Assembly (NCBI RefSeq): GCF_030316765.1
Contig: NZ_JASZYT010000012.1
Span: forward strand, 1-64,000
Direction: 5' to 3'
From: Variovorax saccharolyticus
GTDB lineage: Bacteria > Pseudomonadota > Gammaproteobacteria > Burkholderiales > Burkholderiaceae_C
Length of the DNA stretch: 64,000 bases
The notes beneath the pieces were generated by a model that was not told the DNA's origin, ran no database searches, and saw only the letters and a program-made list of their open reading frames with translations. Each line of letters starts with the position of its first letter. The stretch's first letter is position 1. Positions 33,243-41,852 of the stretch are shown here, piece after piece. Made by a program: the position numbers and the translations under genes.

Positions 33243-34385
33243 TCAGCTCGCGCCGTGCGGCAGCAGAATCTGCCGGACTACGCCTCCGCCGTGCAACAGA
33301 TCAAAGCCCTTGTTGAGTTGCTCGAAACTGATGTGCTCGCTGCGCAACTTGTCGACGGGAAGCCGGCCACGTAGGTACATGTCGACGTATTTCGGAATGT
33401 CTTCCTGCGGAATGCCGCCGCCCAGGAAAGAGCCCCGGAACACACGTTCTTCACCGACCCAGGCATTCTGTGGAACGGTAAACGCGGCCGAGCTCTTTCC
33501 GAGGCCCACGCCCACGACCTCTCCACCGCGCGCCGTGATCGCCTGCGCCATGTCGAGGGCGGCCGAATTCCCTGATATCTCGAAGGCGTGATCAACACCC
33601 CCACGCGTCAGGTCGAGAATGAGTTGCACCGCATGGGCATCTAGCGCGTTGACGCAGGTCGTCGCGCCAACCGCCGAAGCGAGCGCGAATTTCGATGGCA
33701 GCACGTCGATGCCAATAATCTGAGATGCGCCGGCCTCGCGCGCCGCCATGACAGCGGTTAGCCCGACACCACCGAGGCCAATGATGGCCACGGTCTCGCC
33801 GGCCCTGACCTTGGCACTGTTGAATACGGCGCCAGCCCCGGTGACGACCGCACAACCAAACAGCGATGCGACATCTAGCGGAACCTCTGGATCGATCTTG
33901 ATGAGCGATTGCGGCACATTCACCGAGTACTGCGCATAGACCGAAATGCCGCTGTAGTGATTGAGACGTCCACCATCCAGGAAACGAAGACGTCGGGCAC
34001 CGTTCGCAAGGACACCGTCGGCTCTTGCACCGCTCACGGCCTGGCAGAGCCCGGGACGGCCGGAAAGACAGGTGCGGCACTGGCCGCATCCGGCCACTGC
34101 AGCCATCGCGACGTGATCGCCCGGCGCGAATCCCTTCACGCCACGACCCACTTCGCGCACGATGCCCGCCCCTTCGTGCCCGCCGACGATCGGCAATGGC
34201 CGCTTTCGCATCCCCTCGACCACCGAGAGATCGGAATGGCAGATGCCGGCACCTCGAACTTCCACAAGCACCTCGCCATCGCCTGGCCCATCCAGTTCGA
34301 CCTCCTCGATCCTGAACGGCCGGCTCTCCTCATAGGGTGCTGGCAAGCCCTGCTCGTACATGACTGCTGCGGTCATACGTATCAT
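33243..34385 (-). CDS. Zinc-dependent alcohol dehydrogenase (MDR family)
   Basis: A 380-residue medium-chain dehydrogenase. The ATG at 34385 follows CAGGAG. Catalytic zinc ligands are Cys49, His70 and Glu71 (GICHSDLS and GGHEGAGIV). Structural zinc is held by Cys100, 103, 106 and 114 (CGQCRTCLSGRPGLC). The NAD loop is IIGLGGVGLTAVMAA near 205. Both zinc sites are complete, so it should be active. The sequence resembles the class III/aryl-alcohol branch. It is the middle gene of the operon with HIBADH-like and amidohydrolase genes. Confidence 0.92.
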   Translation of the reverse strand: MIRMTAAVMYEQGLPAPYEESRPFRIEEVELDGPGDGEVLVEVRGAGICHSDLSVVEGMRKRPLPIVGGHEGAGIVREVGRGVKGFAPGDHVAMAAVAGCGQCRTCLSGRPGLCQAVSGARADGVLANGARRLRFLDGGRLNHYSGISVYAQYSVNVPQSLIKIDPEVPLDVASLFGCAVVTGAGAVFNSAKVRAGETVAIIGLGGVGLTAVMAAREAGASQIIGIDVLPSKFALASAVGATTCVNALDAHAVQLILDLTRGGVDHAFEISGNSAALDMAQAITARGGEVVGVGLGKSSAAFTVPQNAWVGEERVFRGSFLGGGIPQEDIPKYVDMYLRGRLPVDKLRSEHISFEQLNKGFDLLHGGGVVRQILLPHGAS

Positions 34386-34463
34386 TCGAATCTCCTGAGA
34401 ATGCATGAATGCGCCAAGGGCGCATGCTCTTGCGCCAACGCTACCAGCGTTGGATCCGGCCAA

Positions 34464-35366
34464 TCAGGCCGCGCTGCGCTCGGCTGGCACGACCTGCGTC
34501 CCAGACAGCCGATCGATGAGCAACGCAACTTCGTTGACCTGCGCATCGGCGCCCATCTCGTTGACGGTCATCTGGTAGAACTCCTTCACCAGATTGGCGA
34601 AGTACAGTGTGACACCCGAGTCCGCGCCGAGTTGGCAGGCCAGTCGAATGTCCTTGTGCAGCAGGCCGACCGTGAACCCGGACCCGAGCTTTCCGGTCAG
34701 AATGTGCGAGGCCATGAACTTCTCGACGAAGAAGTTTCGGCCCGAGCCGGCCATGATGATCTCGACCGCCTTCTGCGGCGCGATGCCGTTTTTTACGGCG
34801 AGTGCAACGGCTTCGAGGCTGAAAAGCCGCTGACTGCCAGCCAGCAGGTTGTTCACGATCTTCGCGACGTGGCCGGTGCCGGTGCCGCCAGCCAGGAAAT
34901 AGTTCGGGCTGATGGCCTTCAGCACAGGTTCGACGAGCTCGAATTGTTCAGGCGTGGCGCCCACCATGATGGCGATGGTGCCTGCGTCCGCCCCGAAGGG
35001 GCCGCCGCTGACCGGTGCATCAATGATACCCATGCCGATCGCGGCGAGCTCCTCGGCGAGTGCACGGGTGACGGTGGGATCCCCCGTCGTCTGATCCACG
35101 AAAACCGTTCCTCGCCGGGCCGACGAAGCCAAGCCATCGGCGCCGAATATCACGCTGCGCACGTGCGCGGAAGTCGGCAGGCATAGGAAGATCAAGTCGC
35201 AACCTGAAGCCAGCACGGCCAGGCTGGCAGATGCGGTGGCGCCCTTGTCCACGAGACGCTGCACTGCTTCCGCGTTCTGATCGTACACATGCAGGGCATG
35301 CGTAAGTTGAAGGCGCCGGGCCAGGGCGCCGCCCATGTTGCCAAGGCCGACGTAGCCGATGTTCAT
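34464..35366 (-). CDS. NAD(P)-dependent oxidoreductase, 3-hydroxyisobutyrate dehydrogenase family
   Basis: A 300-residue member of the beta-hydroxyacid dehydrogenase family, more distant from the other two in the window and without their C-terminal tail. The cofactor loop is IGYVGLGNMGGALARRL, the substrate site is DAPVSGGPFGADAGT, and the catalytic Lys is in GHVAKIVNN. It is the first gene of a three-gene minus-strand operon, 78 bp ahead of ADH, with a good copy of the 67-bp element 115 bp upstream. Probable role: oxidation of a 3-hydroxyacid or reduction of a tartronate-semialdehyde-like compound. Confidence 0.88.
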   Translation of the reverse strand: MNIGYVGLGNMGGALARRLQLTHALHVYDQNAEAVQRLVDKGATASASLAVLASGCDLIFLCLPTSAHVRSVIFGADGLASSARRGTVFVDQTTGDPTVTRALAEELAAIGMGIIDAPVSGGPFGADAGTIAIMVGATPEQFELVEPVLKAISPNYFLAGGTGTGHVAKIVNNLLAGSQRLFSLEAVALAVKNGIAPQKAVEIIMAGSGRNFFVEKFMASHILTGKLGSGFTVGLLHKDIRLACQLGADSGVTLYFANLVKEFYQMTVNEMGADAQVNEVALLIDRLSGTQVVPAERSAA

Positions 35367-35480
35367 CTCATTGTCTCCAAACTAGGAATGCGAACCGAGC
35401 GACGCGCCCACCCGGCGGGCGGCCCTCCGTCGTTGCCAACCATGCTGCGACCGGAGTTCTGGCGCGTTGATCCGGAATGC

Positions 35481-35547
35481 AGTTTAGTAAGCCGCAATGC
35501 GCGGGGTCCATGGCCTTTTTCGGGACTCCACATTCATGTTTCACGAA
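35481..35547 (-). promoter_or_regulatory. Conserved 67-bp promoter element, copy 2 (HIBADH-ADH-amidohydrolase operon)
   Basis: On the minus strand: TTCGTGAA (35540-35547), the A-tract block with GAAAAAGGCCATGGAC, the -35-like TGGACC (35505-35510), an 18-bp spacer, and TAAACT (35481-35486). It points to the start codon at 35366, with a leader of about 110 bases. It lies back to back with copy 3, forming a large inverted repeat. Confidence 0.8.
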
Positions 35548-35569
35548 CGATCCGCAAGCTCCCGCGGCG

Positions 35570-35636
35570 TTCTGAAAATAAGCACACGGACTCCCGAAAA
35601 AAGCCATGGACGCGTTGCTCAGCCGATTCCTAAACT
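35570..35636 (+). promoter_or_regulatory. Conserved 67-bp promoter element, copy 3 (SDR-ABC operon)
   Basis: TTCTGAAAA begins at 35570, GAAAAAAGCCATGGAC at 35596, TGGACG at 35607-35612, then 18 bp and TAAACT at 35631-35636. The distance from the first T to the A-tract G is 26 bp, as in the other good copies. It directs transcription toward the SDR start at 35704. Confidence 0.8.
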
Positions 35637-35703
35637 GCGTCGCAACAAGAACTTTCGACCGCAGACGAGCAATCCCGCTTCCGGTCGTCTACCCGAGACA
35701 AAG

Positions 35704-36576
35704 ATGGACCACACATTGACGGGTTCGACCCCGAAGCCAGCCCAGCAGCAGCCCGTGCAAGACGCTAGCGATCCGTTCATGCTCGCTGGCCAAGTGGTGG
35801 TCGTCACGGGCGGTGGCAGCGGCATCGGCCGCGCCGTGGTACTGGCCTTCGCCCAGGCGGGCAGCCGCGTGGTGGTGCTCGATCGGGACGCCGTGGGTGC
35901 CGAGAGATCTGCCGCATTGGCTCGTGAATCGGGCGCCGAGGCGACGGCGCTCACCTGCGATGTGGCGGACGCTGGCAGCGTTGCGGATGCCGCCAAGGCC
36001 AGCGAAGCACGATTCGGTCCGTGCGATGTTCTGGTCAACAACGCAGGGATCATATCGCAAGGTGCGCTCGCTTCCATCTCGATTGCTGACTGGAATCGGG
36101 TCCTCTCGATCAACCTGACCGGTGCGCTGCTGTGCGCTCAGGCGTTCGGCGCGCAGATGCGGGCACGGCGGCGAGGTGCGATGGTGCACATGTCCTCTGT
36201 CGTCGTGGATCACCCGGTGCCATGGTCGGGGTGCTACAGCATCACCAAGGCCGGCGTCGCCATGCTGTCCAGACTGCTCGCGCTCGAGTGGGCAGAGGAC
36301 GGCATTCGCAGCAACGCGGTGAAGCCCGGGCTGATCAGAACCGAGATGACGGAGGCCTTCTACGACAAGCCGGGCCTCGAGGCGCGCCGAAGCGCCCTCA
36401 TCCCCTCGCGGCGGATTGGTCGCGCCGACGACATCGCCCAGGCTGTGCTGTTCCTCGCCAGCGATCGAGCCTCCTACATCAACGGTGAGGAACTCGTCGT
36501 TGACGGTGGCTTCCAGAGAATGCTCTCGAGCCTGGTGCCACGGGAAGGGTTCGATGCCACTGCACCCAAAACTTAG
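35704..36576 (+). CDS. Short-chain dehydrogenase/reductase (classical SDR)
   Basis: A 290-residue SDR. I chose the ATG at 35704, after the promoter element; an upstream in-frame ATG at 35497 would place the start before the -10. VVVVTGGGSGIGRAVVLAFA carries TGxxxGxG near residue 40. NNAGIIS, the Ser of HMSSVV near 160 and YSITK near 175 complete the catalytic set. The C-terminus has VDGGFQRM. It is NAD-preferring, judging by LDRDAVG after strand 2. It is the first gene of the operon with two LivK-like receptors, an MBL and LivHMGF. Confidence 0.9.
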   Translation: MDHTLTGSTPKPAQQQPVQDASDPFMLAGQVVVVTGGGSGIGRAVVLAFAQAGSRVVVLDRDAVGAERSAALARESGAEATALTCDVADAGSVADAAKASEARFGPCDVLVNNAGIISQGALASISIADWNRVLSINLTGALLCAQAFGAQMRARRRGAMVHMSSVVVDHPVPWSGCYSITKAGVAMLSRLLALEWAEDGIRSNAVKPGLIRTEMTEAFYDKPGLEARRSALIPSRRIGRADDIAQAVLFLASDRASYINGEELVVDGGFQRMLSSLVPREGFDATAPKT

Positions 36577-36665
36577 AAGGTCGCGCACACCGCCGCTCTC
36601 GGCACCTTGAACGCAACAGCGGAATGGCTTCGTCCGCCCACAAGAAACACTATCCGGAGACAGCA

Positions 36666-37865
36666 ATGGACATCAATCCTCTCATTCAAGAAGATCCGAA
36701 AGCGAGAACCTTTCGCAAGCTAGCCGGGACGGCCCTGGTGGGATTCGGCCTGACGATATGCATGCTCTCGGCTGCGAGTGCGCAAACGCTGAAGATCGGT
36801 GTCATCGGTGCTCTCACGGGCCCCGGCGCGCCCTGGGGCCTCGCCGCGCAGCACGGCGCCAGGATCCTGGCGGCGGACGTCAACGCCAAAGGCGGCCTTG
36901 AGGTCAGCGGCAAGACGTACAAGGTCGAAGTCGTCGCCTACGACGACCAGTACAAGGCGACCGACGCCGTCGCAGCGTACCAGCGACTCGTGAAGCAGGA
37001 TGACGTCAAGTTCCTGATCCTCATGAGCTCGCCCTCGACGATGGCACTCAAGCAAAGCATCGAGGATGACAAGATCGTTGCCCTCACCTCCGGCATCACG
37101 CCCTTCGCAGTCGATGCCAAGAGCAAGTACATGTTCAGACTGTTCAGCAACCCGGTCGACTACGTGCCGTCGTTCGTCGCCTGGCTGAAGGACAACGTCC
37201 CCCAACGCAGGGTGGTGATCCTCAACCCAAACGACGAGGCGGGCCTGGACCAGAATCAACTCTGCGAAGGTCTCTACAAGAAGGCCGGCTTCAATGTGCT
37301 GGGCAAAGAGTTGTTCGAACGCGGCCAGAAAGACTTTCAACCGCTGCTCACCAAGATCGTCGGCATGAAGCCGGATGTGATCGATCTTGCAAGCACAGCG
37401 CCGGCCACAGCTGGCATCCTCGTGCGTCAGACACGCGAACTGGGCTACAAGGGCCTCTTCGTGAAAAGCTCGGGGCCGAGTCCGAGAGAAGTGGTTGCGG
37501 CCGCCGGCAAGGAAGCCTCCGAAGGGATGGTCAACCTGCTCTATGTGGATCCTGCCAACCCGGGCTACAAGAGCATCGCCACCGAATACAAGAGGGCGGT
37601 CGGACAGGATCCGAACGAGATCATTGTGCCCTTCTACGACGCCACGAACGTCCTCCTGCGAGCGATCCAGAAGTCAGGCAGCGTGAGCGATACGACCAAG
37701 GTGGCGGCTTCGTTCTCGCAGGCTCTCCCCATGAAGTCGGTGCAGGGCGACACCCTGACGCTGGGCGGAAAGGCTCACTCGGGCGTGGACCATCAGATCA
37801 TGACGGTCGACTACATCGGCGTCATCAAGAATGGTGAGCCAGTCGCCGTCGGCAAAGTCAGGTAG
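36666..37865 (+). CDS. LivK-like ABC substrate-binding protein
   Basis: A 399-residue periplasmic binding protein of the branched-chain-amino-acid type (type I fold). The ATG at 36666 follows GGAGACAGCA. The signal peptide ends ...MLSAASA before QTLKIGVIGALTGPGAPWGL. Core motifs are ADVNAKGGLEVSGKTYKVEV, a VAYDDQYKATDAVAAYQRLV block and LMSSPSTMALKQ. Many such receptors in Burkholderiales bind aromatic or other carboxylates rather than amino acids. It is one of three similar receptors in the window (38848, 60934), but only one LivHMGF set is present. Confidence 0.93.
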   Translation: MDINPLIQEDPKARTFRKLAGTALVGFGLTICMLSAASAQTLKIGVIGALTGPGAPWGLAAQHGARILAADVNAKGGLEVSGKTYKVEVVAYDDQYKATDAVAAYQRLVKQDDVKFLILMSSPSTMALKQSIEDDKIVALTSGITPFAVDAKSKYMFRLFSNPVDYVPSFVAWLKDNVPQRRVVILNPNDEAGLDQNQLCEGLYKKAGFNVLGKELFERGQKDFQPLLTKIVGMKPDVIDLASTAPATAGILVRQTRELGYKGLFVKSSGPSPREVVAAAGKEASEGMVNLLYVDPANPGYKSIATEYKRAVGQDPNEIIVPFYDATNVLLRAIQKSGSVSDTTKVAASFSQALPMKSVQGDTLTLGGKAHSGVDHQIMTVDYIGVIKNGEPVAVGKVR

Positions 37866-37881
37866 ACGGGACGCAGCAATC

Positions 37882-38754
37882 ATGTCCACCGAACTGCCGA
37901 TGCCCGCCGTGGATTCCACGCAGCGTGGCGTCTATCAAGTGTTCTCGCTTTGCTTCGCCATTGGTCGTTCTCGACGAACTCATGAGAACTTCATGAACCG
38001 GGACATCGCCGACGGACCGATGCCGCTCAACTACAACCTGTGGATCCTGCGCGATGCAACCCGGACCGTGCTGGTGGACACGGGATTCGGCGACAGGGTT
38101 GCGGCCGAACGCGCGAAGCCGCTCGACAGGCACCCCGTCGACACCCTGATTCGCCTCGGTATCGATCCCGATTCGATCGAGGACATCATCCTCACGCATC
38201 TTCACTACGACCATTCAGGCAATCTGGATCGGTTCGCCAAGGCACGATTTCATCTGCAAGAGGCAGAACTCACTTTCGCGACCGGGCGTTGCATGTGCGA
38301 TGCGCCCGTGCGTGCCGGGTTCAACGTGGAAGACGTGGTCTCCCTCGTCCGCCACACGTATGCGGATCGAGCTCGACTCTACGACGGTGACGCCGAACCT
38401 CTTCCAGGCATCAAGCTGCACGCCTTGCCCGGCCATACGGCCGGAATGCAGGCGGTCGAGGTCATGACGCAACGCGGGCCCATCGTCCTCGCGTCCGACG
38501 TAAGCCACTACTACGCCAATCTTCTTCGCCGAGCACCGTTCGCATGGACGCTCGATGCCAAGCGGACGCTGCAGTCCTACGACCGGTTGATGGAGATTGC
38601 AGGCGGTATCGAACGCGTCATCCCCGGCCACGACCCGAAGGTGCAGCGGCTCTATCCGAATCACACCTTCGCCGGTGTCGAGTTGACCGCACTGCATGAA
38701 CAGCCGCTTCCTCACGACATCGAGGAGCTCACGCGGCTCGACAACTATCAATGA
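37882..38754 (+). CDS. MBL-fold metallohydrolase, AHL-lactonase-like
   Basis: A 290-residue metallo-beta-lactamase-fold enzyme. ILTHLHYDHSGNLDRF holds the HxHxDH zinc motif near residue 98. Further ligands are GHTAGMQ near 180, ASDVSHYYA with the bridging Asp near 208, and IPGHDPKV near 250. The motif set fits the N-acyl-homoserine-lactonase branch (AiiA/AttM), whose members hydrolyse lactones. Paralogues at 43382 and 62223 share NLWILRDATRTVLVDTGFG-type openings. It lies 16 bases after a receptor gene, so the substrate imported may be a lactone. Confidence 0.87.
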   Translation: MSTELPMPAVDSTQRGVYQVFSLCFAIGRSRRTHENFMNRDIADGPMPLNYNLWILRDATRTVLVDTGFGDRVAAERAKPLDRHPVDTLIRLGIDPDSIEDIILTHLHYDHSGNLDRFAKARFHLQEAELTFATGRCMCDAPVRAGFNVEDVVSLVRHTYADRARLYDGDAEPLPGIKLHALPGHTAGMQAVEVMTQRGPIVLASDVSHYYANLLRRAPFAWTLDAKRTLQSYDRLMEIAGGIERVIPGHDPKVQRLYPNHTFAGVELTALHEQPLPHDIEELTRLDNYQ

Positions 38755-38778
38755 CAAACGAGTAGCGCGAACGAATCC

Positions 38779-38798
38779 AGTTGCAGCCTATGGCAACT
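38779..38798 (+). other. Small hairpin between MBL and receptor genes
   Basis: AGTTGC (38779-38784) pairs with GCAACT (38793-38798) across an 8-base loop in the 93-bp gap before the second receptor gene. It may protect or process the mRNA so that the receptor is made in excess of the membrane components. This is a guess from position. Confidence 0.35.
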
Positions 38799-38847
38799 CG
38801 AAGCTGAAGTTGCGTAACCAAGTCATCAAATCATTCAGGAGACAACC

Positions 38848-40008
38848 ATGACCATTCGAATTCCCGCAAAGGCATTTGCCAGCTTGCTTCTCGCTTCGGC
38901 CAGCCTGCTTTCCGCAGTCCATGCCCAGACCCTGAAGATCGGGGTGATAGCGCCCCTCACCGGCGGCGGCGCGCCCTGGGGCATGGCCGCAGCAGAAGCA
39001 CCCAAGATTCTTGCGGCCGAGATCAATGCCAAAGGTGGACTGGACGTCGGAGGAAAGAAATACCGCGTCGAGGTCATCGCTTATGACGACCAGTACAAGG
39101 CAGCCGACTCGGTTGCGGCTTACAACCGGCTGGTCAACCAGGACGGCGTCAAATACATGATCGTTCACACGTCGCCCGCCGCGATGGCACTGAAGCAGAA
39201 CGTCGAGGATGACAAGGTCATCGCGCTGACCGCGGCCGCGACACCCAAGGCCTTCGACGCGAAAACGAAGTACATGTTTCGCATCGTGAGCGCCCCGTCC
39301 GACTATGTGGAATCGCTGATCCCATGGATCAAGGACCACTACAAGGGTTCGCGCATCGCGCTGCTCAACCCGAACGACGAGACCGGCTGGGACCAAGCGC
39401 AGCTCAGCGAGAAGGTCTACAAGAAGACGGGGTTCGAAGTCCTCGGCAACGACCTCTATGAACGCGCGCAGAAGGACTTCCAACCACTCTTCACCAAAAT
39501 CATCGGAAAGAATCCCGATGTGATCGACCTCGGCAGCACCCCCCCTGCGACGGCGGGTCTGATGATCCGTCAGGCACGCGAACTTGGCTTCAAGGGGCTG
39601 TTCATCAAGACCGGCGGCGCCGGACCCAAGGAGATCGTCGCTGGCGCCGGCGCGGCCGCATCCGAAGGCATGCTGAGCAGTCTCTACATCGATCCGACCA
39701 ACGAGGGCTATCGCCGGATCGCCGCTGATTACAAGAAGTCCGTTGGTCAGGAACCCAACGAGATGCTCGGGCCGCTCTACGACGGCGTCGCCGTGCTGCT
39801 CCAGGCGATCCAGAAGGCCGGTGACGTCGGCGACACGGCCAAGGTCGCGGCTGCGTTCTCAAAAGCACTCCCGATGAAATCGATCCAGGGCGACATGCTC
39901 ACGCTCGGCGGCAAGTCGACCATCGGCGCCGATCAGCAGGTGATGTCCGTGACCTACGTCGGCGAGATCAAGAACGGCCAGCCCGTCGTCGTCGGCAAGC
40001 TCAAGTAA
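38848..40008 (+). CDS. LivK-like ABC substrate-binding protein
   Basis: A 386-residue receptor closely related to those at 36666 and 60934. The ATG at 38848 follows CAGGAGACAACC. The signal peptide is ASLLLASASLLSAVHA before QTLKIGVIAPLTGGGAPWGM. Similar blocks follow: DVGGKKYRVEVIAYDDQYKA, HTSPAAMALKQNV and the C-terminal TYVGEIKNGQPVVVGKLK. It is immediately upstream of LivHMGF (69 bp) and is therefore the natural partner receptor of that transporter. Confidence 0.94.
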   Translation: MTIRIPAKAFASLLLASASLLSAVHAQTLKIGVIAPLTGGGAPWGMAAAEAPKILAAEINAKGGLDVGGKKYRVEVIAYDDQYKAADSVAAYNRLVNQDGVKYMIVHTSPAAMALKQNVEDDKVIALTAAATPKAFDAKTKYMFRIVSAPSDYVESLIPWIKDHYKGSRIALLNPNDETGWDQAQLSEKVYKKTGFEVLGNDLYERAQKDFQPLFTKIIGKNPDVIDLGSTPPATAGLMIRQARELGFKGLFIKTGGAGPKEIVAGAGAAASEGMLSSLYIDPTNEGYRRIAADYKKSVGQEPNEMLGPLYDGVAVLLQAIQKAGDVGDTAKVAAAFSKALPMKSIQGDMLTLGGKSTIGADQQVMSVTYVGEIKNGQPVVVGKLK

Positions 40009-40077
40009 CCACAACCCTCGCGGCTCCTGCAGCACGCCGGCGCGTGGGCGGGCGCTCGCAACCAAAGCGGGATCGAT

Positions 40078-40932
40078 ATGATCGAACAAATAGTCGTCAA
40101 TGGCCTGCTGGCGGGCCTGATTTACGTGATCATGGCATTGGGCTTCACGTTGATCTTCGGGATCATGCGCATCGTCAACTTCGCTCACGGCGAGTTCTAC
40201 ATGCTGGGCGCAATAGTCGTGCTGTTCCTGTTCGGCGCAATGGGGTGGCCCTTCTTCCTCGCGGTTATCGGAGGCGGCGTGGTCAGCGCGGTGCTGGGTG
40301 TGGTGGTCGAGCGGACACTGTTCCGGCCGCTGGTCGGCGAAGAGCTTCCCGGCATGATCATGTCGCTCGCGGTCGGCATCATCTTGCAGTCCATCGCGCT
40401 TCTGGTCTATGGACCCGCCGAGCAGACCATGCCGCGACCCTTCTCGGGAACCTGGGCCCTCGCGGGCGCAGCGGTGCCGTGGGACCGGACGATCGTCGCC
40501 ATCTCCGCCCTGGTCATCCTGGCATTGTTCTACGTGTTCCTCAAATACTCCCGCCTCGGTCTGGCCATGCAGGCTGTCGCCCAGGATCCGGAGACGTCGA
40601 GCCTCATGGGCGTTGAGTCCGGTGCGATCTATGCCTCGGCATTCGGCATCGCGTGTCTGTTGGCTGGCCTCGCGGGCGGACTGATGGCACCCGTCTACAC
40701 GATCGGACCATACATGGGTGAACTGCCGATGCTCAAGGCTTTCGTCGTCGTTATTCTCGGTGGCCTGGGAAGCCTTCCAGGCGCCATGCTCGGCGGCTTG
40801 CTGATGGGGCTGAGCGAATCCGTCCTCGCGACTCTGCTGGATTCCACCGCCGCGCTGATCGCGTCCTTCGTCATCGTGCTGATGGTGGTCGTGGCGCGGC
40901 CTAGCGGGCTGATGGGAAGGAGCGTGCGATGA
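40078..40932 (+). CDS. livH: Branched-chain amino acid-type ABC permease LivH
   Basis: A 284-residue integral membrane permease with about eight hydrophobic segments. It opens IEQIVVNGLLAGLIYVIMAL and has MRIVNFAHGEFYMLG, the family hallmark, near residue 35. The EAA-like cytoplasmic loop is GLAMQAVAQDPETSSLMGV near 165. It forms the transmembrane channel together with LivM. It overlaps LivM by 4 bases (ATGA). The symbol reflects family, not proven substrate; given the context the ligand is probably a carboxylate or lactone. Confidence 0.94.
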   Translation: MIEQIVVNGLLAGLIYVIMALGFTLIFGIMRIVNFAHGEFYMLGAIVVLFLFGAMGWPFFLAVIGGGVVSAVLGVVVERTLFRPLVGEELPGMIMSLAVGIILQSIALLVYGPAEQTMPRPFSGTWALAGAAVPWDRTIVAISALVILALFYVFLKYSRLGLAMQAVAQDPETSSLMGVESGAIYASAFGIACLLAGLAGGLMAPVYTIGPYMGELPMLKAFVVVILGGLGSLPGAMLGGLLMGLSESVLATLLDSTAALIASFVIVLMVVVARPSGLMGRSVR

Positions 40933-41852
40933 AGCGCGGTCTCATTCTTGCGGGAATCGCGTTGCTTGCGCTCGTTCCGTGGGTCGTCGACAGCCGCTAT
41001 GTCTTCCACATCGCGACCATGATCGTGATCATGATCCCGATGGCGCTGGGCCTGAACCTGATGATGCGGATCGGCCAGCTTTCCCTCGCTCAGCCCGCCT
41101 TCATGGGGCTGGGCGCGTACGGGAGCGCGCTGCTGACGATGAAGCTCGGATTCCCGCCAATCCTGGCACTGCTCACGAGCGCCGTGCTGGCGGCCGCACT
41201 GGCGACCCTGTCAGGTCGTATCTTCCTGCGCACCAAAGGGGTCTATTTCGTGTTGTTGACCTATGCGTTCGGCATGATCATCAACCTGGTCTTCCAGGAA
41301 TGGACATCGCTCTTCGGCGGCAACAGCGGCCTCTACGGAATCCCGAAGTTCTCAATCTTCGGCATGCGACTCACGGGCGTCGGCCAGTACTACGTGCTCG
41401 GCCTGATCTTCGCCGCCGCCTCCTTTGCCGCGATGCGCGCAATCGAGCGGTCAGACATCGGGGCCATTTTCCAGTCACTCAACGAGGACGAGATGCTGAG
41501 CCGATCACTGGGCTCCAACGCCTTGTCGTGGCGCATTGCTGCGTTCACGTTCAGCGCCTTCCTTGCAGGTGTCAGCGGCGGCATCTACGCGTTCTACATC
41601 GGCTTCCTGTCACCCGACCCATTCGGCTTCCGCGCATCGGTCGACCTGATCGTCATCAACGCCATTGGCGGTGTGAACTCGGTGCTCGGACCACTGTTGG
41701 GAGCGATCGTCGTGGTACCGCTGCCTGAACTGCTGCGCGATGCCCGTCAATACCAACTGCTCATCTATGGCCTGTGCCTGATCGTGTTTCTCATCTTCAT
41801 CAAGCAGGGCATCGTGTCCGTCATCGATCGCCCGCGAAGGAAAACAGCATGA
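40929..41852 (+). CDS. livM: Branched-chain amino acid-type ABC permease LivM
   Basis: A 307-residue permease with about nine hydrophobic segments. It shows MALGLNLMMRIGQLSLAQPA, with the family's LSLaqpaFmgLGAY motif near residue 50. The ATPase-contact loop is MRAIERSDIGAIFQSLNEDE near 165, and a conserved GVNSVLGPLLGAIVVVPLPE block lies near the end. It pairs with LivH. It overlaps both neighbours by 4 bases, so stoichiometric translation is expected. Confidence 0.94.
   Translation: MKRGLILAGIALLALVPWVVDSRYVFHIATMIVIMIPMALGLNLMMRIGQLSLAQPAFMGLGAYGSALLTMKLGFPPILALLTSAVLAAALATLSGRIFLRTKGVYFVLLTYAFGMIINLVFQEWTSLFGGNSGLYGIPKFSIFGMRLTGVGQYYVLGLIFAAASFAAMRAIERSDIGAIFQSLNEDEMLSRSLGSNALSWRIAAFTFSAFLAGVSGGIYAFYIGFLSPDPFGFRASVDLIVINAIGGVNSVLGPLLGAIVVVPLPELLRDARQYQLLIYGLCLIVFLIFIKQGIVSVIDRPRRKTA

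Noticed and set aside
35505..35612. Inverted repeats as terminal repeats of a MITE or insertion sequence
   Set aside because: The conserved sequence extends through a spaced -35/-10 pair, single copies occur without a partner (47.6, 48.8 and 63.9 kb), and every good copy points at an operon start. No target-site duplication is visible.
38779..38798. Riboswitch before the second receptor gene
   Set aside because: Only one short stem is visible and no known aptamer core is recognisable.
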